From assembly GCF_013214815.1 (NCBI RefSeq), contig NZ_JABSPU010000006.1:1-64000 (forward strand): DNA of 64,000 nt, in the 5' to 3' direction. Every line of letters begins with the position of its first letter. The stretch's first letter is position 1. Below, piece after piece: positions 57,873 through 64,000 of the stretch. This DNA is from Gilvibacter sp. (GTDB lineage: Bacteria; Bacteroidota; Bacteroidia; Flavobacteriales; Flavobacteriaceae). The notes beneath the pieces were generated by a model. That model was not told the DNA's origin. It was given only the letters and a program-made list of their open reading frames with translations, and searched no databases. Position numbers and translations under genes: made by a program.

Positions 57873-59582
57873 GTGTGCGGCCTCGTAGTAGGGCGAGTTC
57901 TTATGTAGCCAATCTAACTGTGCATACCAATTACCGGCAAAGTTCTCGTCATTTGCTTTTTTAGCTTCAAATTCTGCTTTGATCTCGGGGTTTTCATTCA
58001 AGAATTCCAAGGCGAGGTCTTCCCATACATAAGGTGAGAAACCTTCTTTCTGTTGCAATACCGTATCAAAGAAATTCCAGTTGAAAAAGGAGTCAATAGC
58101 CGCAGGCTCCAAAGTTTCTAAAAGATATCGAACCGCTTCTTGCTCTGCAGGGATGCGATAGCTTCCTTTTGGGATGCGCACCTCAGTCTGATAGGGTTCC
58201 ACTTTGGTGTTGTAATGCGGATAGTGTCCTTCATAAGGACGATTGTAGGTTTTGTAATCTGCAATTCGATAGGCCGTTACCATCATTGTCGTATCCTTGT
58301 CAAACTGATCCATGATCACACCGTTTGCGCGTAATCGCGTCAGGATGCGCCACCAACCTTTGGGTACAATATAGTGATCTGGGATCTGCACAGAATCCGT
58401 CGGTTTAAAATAATTGTAGTAGGTAACTGGCTTTTCAAAGGGTTTATCGTGATCGTATTTTAAACGATTGGCGCCGGTAATCTCACTCGGGACATAAGTC
58501 CCTTCATACCCTTTAAAGTTTAAGGTGGTAGTTTGACTGCTGTCAATAGCCCAAGAAATTGGGTAGTAATTCCCGCTTTTATATGTTTTCCATGCTTCTC
58601 GCTTAACATTTTTGATCTCCTCGGCATTGGCCTCAGAAAACCCAATTACAGATTCCATAAGCGCATAAGTTCCTTCAACGCGATCCTTATAAGGTTTCAG
58701 CATATGAGTTTCTACCATCAATCCCAAGGTGTTGTAAAGAGCAGTATAGCCCGTAGAATAGCGCGGACCGTCCATGAATTGTGAAAAGCCGCTCTCTGGA
58801 GTTCTGTTGAAAACATTCACATAAGGAGTGATGTCCCAATTCTTTGCAGCTAAGGAATCTTCTAAAGCCGGCATCATAACTTCATGGAGGTATTTTCCAG
58901 CTTTCCCACCGAGTTTATTGTGCTGCGTAAATAGATGGGTTAGGGTGTATTGATAATCAGCTCCGTTGCTCACGTGATTATCAATGAAGACATCGGGATC
59001 CAGCAGATCAAAGAGTTTCTGAAAAGCCAAAGCATTCCAGGTGTCACTTTTGATAAAATCTCTGTTTAAATCATAGTTGCGCGCATTTCCACGAAAGCCA
59101 TAAGCCTCAGGTCCATTTTGATTGGTTCTGCTAAAAGAGTTTCTATTGAGTGAACCACCTATATTATAGATTGGAATAACTGCGATGATTACATTTTCTG
59201 GCGCTTTGATTTTACCTTGAGCCAAGTCTCGAATAAGCATCATGCTGGCATCGATCCCATCACTCTCGCCAGGGTGGATTCCGTTGTTGATCAACATCAC
59301 AACCTGCTTCCCGTCTAAGCCGAGCTCTGAGTCAAAGCTGCGGTTGGGATTAAAAGTGACCAAATGCAGGCGCTCTCCGCTGTCTGTCCGATCCATTTCA
59401 TACATAGCAACAGAGGTATAGGCTTCACTCAAAGCGTCATAGTAGGAAATAACGTCTTTGTATTCTGGAGTTTGTGTGCCGTTTGAGGACTCAAAAAGTG
59501 TAGTAAAATCTCGGTCAGATTTAACCTCGGAATTACATGAAAATAACAGTAAAATAAAGAGAAGCGCGAAGTATCGGGTCAT
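57840..59582 (-). CDS. M14 family metallopeptidase (zinc carboxypeptidase-like)
   Basis: 'VVMLINNGIHPGESDGIDASMMLIRDLA', 'RNYDLNRDFIKSDTWNALAFQKLFDLLDPDVFIDNHVSNGAD'; signal/lipobox 'LLFSCNSE'. Confidence 0.9.
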   Translation of the reverse strand: MTRYFALLFILLLFSCNSEVKSDRDFTTLFESSNGTQTPEYKDVISYYDALSEAYTSVAMYEMDRTDSGERLHLVTFNPNRSFDSELGLDGKQVVMLINNGIHPGESDGIDASMMLIRDLAQGKIKAPENVIIAVIPIYNIGGSLNRNSFSRTNQNGPEAYGFRGNARNYDLNRDFIKSDTWNALAFQKLFDLLDPDVFIDNHVSNGADYQYTLTHLFTQHNKLGGKAGKYLHEVMMPALEDSLAAKNWDITPYVNVFNRTPESGFSQFMDGPRYSTGYTALYNTLGLMVETHMLKPYKDRVEGTYALMESVIGFSEANAEEIKNVKREAWKTYKSGNYYPISWAIDSSQTTTLNFKGYEGTYVPSEITGANRLKYDHDKPFEKPVTYYNYFKPTDSVQIPDHYIVPKGWWRILTRLRANGVIMDQFDKDTTMMVTAYRIADYKTYNRPYEGHYPHYNTKVEPYQTEVRIPKGSYRIPAEQEAVRYLLETLEPAAIDSFFNWNFFDTVLQQKEGFSPYVWEDLALEFLNENPEIKAEFEAKKANDENFAGNWYAQLDWLHKNSPYYEAAHLRYPIYRVSR

Positions 59583-59632
59583 GGATGTTGATTTTAATGC
59601 GGTCTAAAATTAAGAAAGAATCAGTTTTTCAC

Positions 59633-59664
59633 TTTGTTGTTTCAACATTTAAATGCTACATTAG
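59633..59664 (+). promoter_or_regulatory. Candidate promoter for the small T9SS protein
   Basis: TTTG (59633-59636) and near-consensus TACATTAG (59657-59664); shares TTTAAATGCTA with the promoter at 3132-3161. Confidence 0.35.
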
Positions 59665-59695
59665 CATAGTAAAACTAATCTTAAAACAAATTGAC

Positions 59696-60421
59696 ATGAA
59701 GAAAATTACTCTTTTATTGGCCTGTCTTTTAGTGGGAGGTGCAGCGTTTGCTCAAGTAAACGTGGACATGGCAAACGCCATCCAAGTACAGACTCTTCCA
59801 TTCAACGATCCGGACGTAAACGTTCCTAACGGAGCTCAAGAGGAAGGTCAAGTAGGATGTAACTTTAACGTTCCTTCTGTAGACTACAAATTTGAAGTTG
59901 TAACTGGTGGTACTGTAACTGTTTCTATCGACACTCCAGCTGGATTGTCTGAGCCAGTACTTTACTACGCGACTACTATCGATGAAACTGACCCAACTGG
60001 TCTTACAGTAACTGACAACCTTGGTGGTGTTGGAGCTGGATGTTTCGACAACGATGCTGGTCCTGACGGAGTTCGTACTACTGTTGTAAACGACGGTGAC
60101 ATTATGTTCGTATTCGTTGCAAACGAAGGTATCTCTGGAGTTTCTTTCTCTGGTGACGCTGTACTAGCTACGCTTTCGACTGCAGACAACAACCTTGAAG
60201 GTGTATCTGTGTATCCTAACCCTGTAAAAGACGTGCTAAACGTTACTGTTCCTGTAGGAGCTGAGGTAACTAGCGCTAAGCTTTTTGACGTATTGGGTAG
60301 AGATACTGGAGTTGTAATGGTAAATGGAGCCATCAACACTTCTGGTCTTTCTAACGGTATCTACATGTTTACTTTAGAAACTACTGAAGGAAACTACACT
60401 ACAAAAATCGTGAAGCAATAA
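59696..60421 (+). CDS. Small T9SS type A sorting domain-containing protein
   Basis: Start refined to MKKITLLLACLLVGGAAFAQ (clean signal peptide); 'GVSVYPNPVKDVLNVTVP...KLFDVLGRD...NYTTKIVKQ' sorting tail. Confidence 0.88.
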   Translation: MKKITLLLACLLVGGAAFAQVNVDMANAIQVQTLPFNDPDVNVPNGAQEEGQVGCNFNVPSVDYKFEVVTGGTVTVSIDTPAGLSEPVLYYATTIDETDPTGLTVTDNLGGVGAGCFDNDAGPDGVRTTVVNDGDIMFVFVANEGISGVSFSGDAVLATLSTADNNLEGVSVYPNPVKDVLNVTVPVGAEVTSAKLFDVLGRDTGVVMVNGAINTSGLSNGIYMFTLETTEGNYTTKIVKQ

Positions 60422-60440
60422 GAATTATTTCTTAGTTTAA

Positions 60441-60470
60441 AAAACCCTGTCAAACGGCAGGGTTTTTTTT
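60441..60470 (+). terminator. Rho-independent terminator
   Basis: AAAACCCTG-TCAAACGG-CAGGGTTTTTTTT. Confidence 0.85.
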
Positions 60471-60508
60471 ATGTCTTGTTTTGAGTAATTCTTTAAGTGA
60501 GGTAGTGG

Positions 60509-60967
60509 CTATTTACGCACCGCGGATGGCACCAAATGTTGGTAATTGCCGTCATATTTCATGATCTCACGAACTATGGATGAAGAAACGTGAGTGACAC
60601 TCGGAGAAGTCATTAGAAAAACCGTTTCTACTTCATTATCCATAGCGCGATTGGTTTGAGCAATGGGACGCTCGTAATTGAAGTCTGTAGTGCTGCGCAG
60701 TCCTCTCAAAATAAATTGAGCGTTAACGGACTTGCAGAAGTCGACCGTAAGGGTTTCATAAGTAGCAATGCTGATTCGATCTTCACCCGCAAAGGTGGCT
60801 TCCAAGAACGCCTTGCGTTGTTCTAAGCTAAAGGTGTATTTCTTTGCAGAGTTTACACCAATGGCGAGCACGATCTCATCAAACATTTGCAGTCCGCGTT
60901 CAATGATATCACAGTGCCCTAAGGTGATCGGATCAAAAGATCCGGGAAATACAGCTTTTCTTTTCAT
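60509..60967 (-). CDS. coaD: Pantetheine-phosphate adenylyltransferase
   Basis: 'KAVFPGSFDPITLGHCDIIERGLQMFDEIVLAIGVN', 'FILRGLRSTTDFNYE', 'MTSPSVTHVSSSIVREI'. Confidence 0.96.
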   Translation of the reverse strand: MKRKAVFPGSFDPITLGHCDIIERGLQMFDEIVLAIGVNSAKKYTFSLEQRKAFLEATFAGEDRISIATYETLTVDFCKSVNAQFILRGLRSTTDFNYERPIAQTNRAMDNEVETVFLMTSPSVTHVSSSIVREIMKYDGNYQHLVPSAVRK

Positions 60968-60980
60968 AGAAGCTAAGATA

Positions 60981-61964
60981 CTATTTATGCGGCAATACGT
61001 TCTGAACTAGTTGAGAGAACAGTTCAGACAGCGGGATATTTGCAGCCTCAGCCTGCTTTGGGATTATGCTTGCCTCAGAGAGTCCTGGGTTGGTGTTAAT
61101 CTCTAAAAAGTAGGGTTCTCCATCTTGAAGGATAAAATCGCAACGGACCAATCCACTCATTTCTAAGAGTTTATAAATACGTGCCGTTTCTGCCTGAGCA
61201 CGAGCGGTCTCTTCTGGGCTAATTCGGGCAGGCGTGATCTCGTCAGATTTACCCAAATACTTGGCTTCATAATCAAAGAAATCATTTTCACTGACGATCT
61301 CAGTCGGAAGCAAAACTTGAACCCTTCCATCTTGGTCATAAGCACCAATGCTCACCTCAGTGCCCACTAAGGCGGTTTCAATTAGGATCTGATGATCTTC
61401 TTCAAAAGCTTTGTCAATAGCAGGCTGAAGCGCTTCCATCTCGTAAACTTTGGAGATGCCGTAACTGCTTCCCGCTCGATTGGGTTTTACAAAACAGGGA
61501 AAGCCTACAGCTTTGACGATCTCCTCTAAGGGTACTTCGGTTTCTTTGTTGAGGTAATAGGATTGAGCACATTTTACACCGAACTGCTTCAATACGGCTA
61601 AACAATCACGCTTGTTAAAACTCAAAGCTGCCTGGTAAAAATTGCACGAGGTTTGCGGAATGCCAATCAGTTCCAGATAAGACTGCATCAAGCCGTCTTC
61701 TCCCGGAGTGCCATGAATCACATTGAAAATGACATCAGGAATTACTTTAACCCCGTCAGCCATAAAACTAAAATCTCCTCGATCTACAGTATGCTTATTA
61801 TTGTTTGAATCTAAGTAATACCAGTGATCGCGTTCAACATGAACGGCAAAGACCTCGTAATGGGCTTTTTGTAAATGCTTTACTACGGTTGCGCCACTTT
61901 CCACGGAGATGGAGTGTTCGCTTGAATAGCCTCCCATGATTACAGCAACTTTTACAGGCTTCAT
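60981..61964 (-). CDS. ddl: D-alanine--D-alanine ligase
   Basis: 'KVAVIMGGYSSEHSISVESGATV', 'FNVIHGTPGEDGLMQSYLELIGIPQT', 'CFVKPNRAGSSYGISKV', 'PYFLEINTNPGLSEASIIPKQAEA'. Confidence 0.95.
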   Translation of the reverse strand: MKPVKVAVIMGGYSSEHSISVESGATVVKHLQKAHYEVFAVHVERDHWYYLDSNNNKHTVDRGDFSFMADGVKVIPDVIFNVIHGTPGEDGLMQSYLELIGIPQTSCNFYQAALSFNKRDCLAVLKQFGVKCAQSYYLNKETEVPLEEIVKAVGFPCFVKPNRAGSSYGISKVYEMEALQPAIDKAFEEDHQILIETALVGTEVSIGAYDQDGRVQVLLPTEIVSENDFFDYEAKYLGKSDEITPARISPEETARAQAETARIYKLLEMSGLVRCDFILQDGEPYFLEINTNPGLSEASIIPKQAEAANIPLSELFSQLVQNVLPHK

Positions 61965-62086
61965 AAGAATGTGTGATTTATAGCGTTTGTAATTTGAGGT
62001 TGGGTTTGCAACAAACCATTTTTAAGGCAGTTGTAATATCTACTCAAATATATGTATTTTCGTGTTTCAATTAACTTTTCGTTTTA

Positions 62087-62689
62087 ATGAGTTTCGTTAG
62101 ATTCTTACTGACCAAAACATTCTTAAAACAACTTGGCATAGCCCTATTGGTAACGGTGGCTTTGGTCTTTTTGTTGCTGTTCTATTTAAGAGTAAGCACC
62201 AATCACGACCAGCGTATTCAGGTGCCTGATCTGGCTAAAATGACCCTTGACGAAGCCAATTCTGCTTTGAGTGAGCTGGAATTACGCTGGGAGATCTTAG
62301 ATACTACCAATTACAATCCGGAGTATCCCAAACAATCCATCATTGAACAACTGCCCAAGGCAGGAAGTATGGTAAAAGAGAACCGGACCATTTACCTAAC
62401 CGTGAATCGATCTGATTACCGCTCTTTGCCCATTCCCAATGTAGTTGGGCGTACCCGCAGACAGGCAGAGCCGACCTTGATCTCCATGGGATTCAAGATC
62501 GGAAAGGTTACTTACAGACCCTATATTGCTAAGGATGAAGTTTTGCAGTTGCGTCACAATGGTGAACTTATTGAGCCTGGCGTTTTAGTCCAAAAGACTG
62601 CTGTAATTGATCTTGTGTTGGGTGATGGAAAGGGTAATCTACGTATGGGAGGATCCAGTTCCTCTTCCAATTCGGATTCCGATGGATAA
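62087..62689 (+). CDS. Membrane-anchored stand-alone PASTA domain-containing protein
   Basis: N-terminal TM; 'IQVPDLAKMTLDEANSALSELELRWEI', 'LPIPNVVGRTRRQAEPTLISMGFKIGKV' PASTA repeats; Ser-rich tail. Confidence 0.88.
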   Translation: MSFVRFLLTKTFLKQLGIALLVTVALVFLLLFYLRVSTNHDQRIQVPDLAKMTLDEANSALSELELRWEILDTTNYNPEYPKQSIIEQLPKAGSMVKENRTIYLTVNRSDYRSLPIPNVVGRTRRQAEPTLISMGFKIGKVTYRPYIAKDEVLQLRHNGELIEPGVLVQKTAVIDLVLGDGKGNLRMGGSSSSSNSDSDG

Positions 62690-63716
62690 AGAGCCCATAG
62701 ATCAACAAGAATCCGAAGAACTATACGAGCACCATCGTTTTGTTGCCGAAAAAGGCCAACAACCTCTGCGAGTAGATAAGTTCTTGATGAACTATATAGA
62801 AAAAGCCACTCGTAATAAAATTCAAAAAGCGGCAGCTGCGGGAAATATCTATGTCAATGATATTCCGGTAAAGTCAAACTACAAGGTGAAACCTCATGAT
62901 GTAGTGACCGTGATGTTTGCCCATCCGCCTTATGAGTTCTTGTTGGTGCCAGAAGAGATTCCCTTGGATATTGTCTATGAAGACGATGCCGTATTGGTGG
63001 TCAATAAACCTGCTGGTATGGTGGTGCATCCCGGGCATGGGAATTACAGCGGAACTTTGATCAACGCCTTGACCTATCATTTTGAGAACCTGCCTAACAA
63101 CAGCAGTGGCAGACCGGGTCTTGTCCATAGAATTGATAAAGATACCAGTGGACTTTTGGTTGTTGCTAAGACCGAAGAGGCCATGACACATCTGGCAGGT
63201 CAATTCTTCAATAAAAGCACCGAACGCACCTATACTGCCCTTGTTTGGGGTAATATGGAAGAGGACCAAGGCACTGTGGAGGGCCATATCGGCAGACATC
63301 CTAAAAACCGTTTGCAAAACACAGTCTTCTTAGGAGAAGAAGCTGAACTCAAAGGCAAGCCTGCAGTTACACATTATAAGGTTCAGGAGCGCCTAGGCTA
63401 TGTGACTTTAGTTTCCTGTACTTTGGAAACAGGCCGTACACATCAGATCCGTGTGCATATGAAGCATATTGGGCACACACTTTTCAATGACGAGCGCTAT
63501 GGTGGAGAGAAGATCCTCAAAGGAACCACCTTTACCAAATACAAGCAGTTTGAAGAGAATTGCTTTAAAGTCCTGCCGCGACAAGCCTTGCACGCCGCTA
63601 CTCTTGGTTTTGTGCATCCTGTAAGTGGAGAGCTTATGAGATTTCAGGCGCCGCTGCCTGATGATATGGAGCAGTGTATTGCCAAATGGCGTGACTACGC
63701 CAAACATATGCACTAG
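62682..63716 (+). CDS. RluA family pseudouridine synthase
   Basis: S4-like 'LRVDKFLMNYIEKATRNKIQKAAAAGNIYVND', 'GLVHRIDKDTSGLLVVAKT', 'ETGRTHQIRVHMKHIGHTLFNDERYGG'; start refined to ATG at 62682 overlapping the PASTA stop (ATGGATAA). Confidence 0.93.
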   Translation: MDKEPIDQQESEELYEHHRFVAEKGQQPLRVDKFLMNYIEKATRNKIQKAAAAGNIYVNDIPVKSNYKVKPHDVVTVMFAHPPYEFLLVPEEIPLDIVYEDDAVLVVNKPAGMVVHPGHGNYSGTLINALTYHFENLPNNSSGRPGLVHRIDKDTSGLLVVAKTEEAMTHLAGQFFNKSTERTYTALVWGNMEEDQGTVEGHIGRHPKNRLQNTVFLGEEAELKGKPAVTHYKVQERLGYVTLVSCTLETGRTHQIRVHMKHIGHTLFNDERYGGEKILKGTTFTKYKQFEENCFKVLPRQALHAATLGFVHPVSGELMRFQAPLPDDMEQCIAKWRDYAKHMH

Positions 63717-63762
63717 TATTAGTTTCTCCAATAGTGGCATTTACAAGCTTTAGTTAGAGCAC

Positions 63763-63793
63763 TTGTGACGGCTTTCAGAGTTCCGTATTTTTG
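63763..63793 (+). promoter_or_regulatory. Bacteroidetes-type promoter for yaaA
   Basis: TTG (63763-63765), 20-nt spacer, TATTTTTG (63786-63793). Confidence 0.6.
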
Positions 63794-63816
63794 TAAGACA
63801 CAAAAAAGAAAGCCGC

Positions 63817-64000
63817 GTGAAAATTGTAATCTCTCCTGCAAAGTCTTTAGATCTAGAATCTAGCTTACCAACTTCAGCACACTCACAACCTGCTTTTCAA
63901 GCGGAGTCGGAGCGTCTCAATAAATTGCTAAAAAAGAAGTCAGCAAGAAGTTTGTCAAAACTGATGCATATTTCAGATGCTTTGGCTACTCTGAATTACG
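63817..64000 (+). CDS. yaaA: Peroxide stress protein YaaA, 3'-truncated by window edge
   Basis: GTG start; MKIVISPAKSLDLESSLPTSAHSQPAFQAESERLNKLLKKKSARSLSKLMHISDALATLNY. Confidence 0.88.
   Translation, partial: MKIVISPAKSLDLESSLPTSAHSQPAFQAESERLNKLLKKKSARSLSKLMHISDALATLNY

Noticed and set aside
1-64000. CRISPR arrays, tRNA/rRNA genes, transposases, integrases, phage genes
   Set aside because: None seen: no regularly spaced direct repeats and no recognisable mobile-element ORFs; intergenic spaces are mostly too short for RNA genes. A tRNAscan/Infernal run would be needed to exclude small ncRNAs.

Overview
This 64 kb window is chromosomal sequence that looks like a marine Flavobacteriia (Bacteroidota) genome. 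The basis is T9SS type A C-terminal sorting domains, TTG-N19/20-TAnnTTTG promoters, and many flavobacterial family proteins. It is gene-dense. I support about 60 CDSs and found no rRNA, tRNA, CRISPR array, integrase, transposase or phage gene. Main content in order: two adjacent giant T9SS cargo proteins, one an M36 fungalysin-like peptidase; DUF4846, an NQR-associated small protein and ApbE; map, a HAD protein and gpmI; several peptidases (M48, M15, PepE); two tandem carboxypeptidase-regulatory-like proteins, DUF6702 and an M1 peptidase; tatA; a kynurenine/2-aminomuconate tryptophan catabolism operon (kynU, kmo, RidA-type deaminase, ALDH, SDR, ACMSD-like amidohydrolase); a T9SS-exported vanadium haloperoxidase/PAP2 protein; msrA; a Cys-less 'zinc ribbon' protein with Nif3; lpxK; a TPR hybrid histidine kinase; gap; lipA; a divergent Nramp-like transporter overlapping a sigma factor and a GT2; murB; an aminotransferase; a secreted aspartyl-protease/PDZ gene broken by two in-frame stops; valS; an ACBP-psd-cdsA-LUD-ftsH-rsfS block; birA; pyrE; NUDIX; an M14 peptidase; a small T9SS protein; coaD; ddl; PASTA; rluA-type; yaaA (partial). 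I did not find a clear defence or mobile system. The strongest items for follow-up are the Nramp-like protein lacking the canonical metal-site motifs, the aspartyl protease disrupted only by two nonsense codons, the shared ~555-aa C-terminal module of the two neighbouring T9SS cargo proteins, the kynurenine operon lacking a local 3-HAO gene, and the Cys-less zinc-ribbon protein. All family calls come from reading the protein sequences; no database searches were run.
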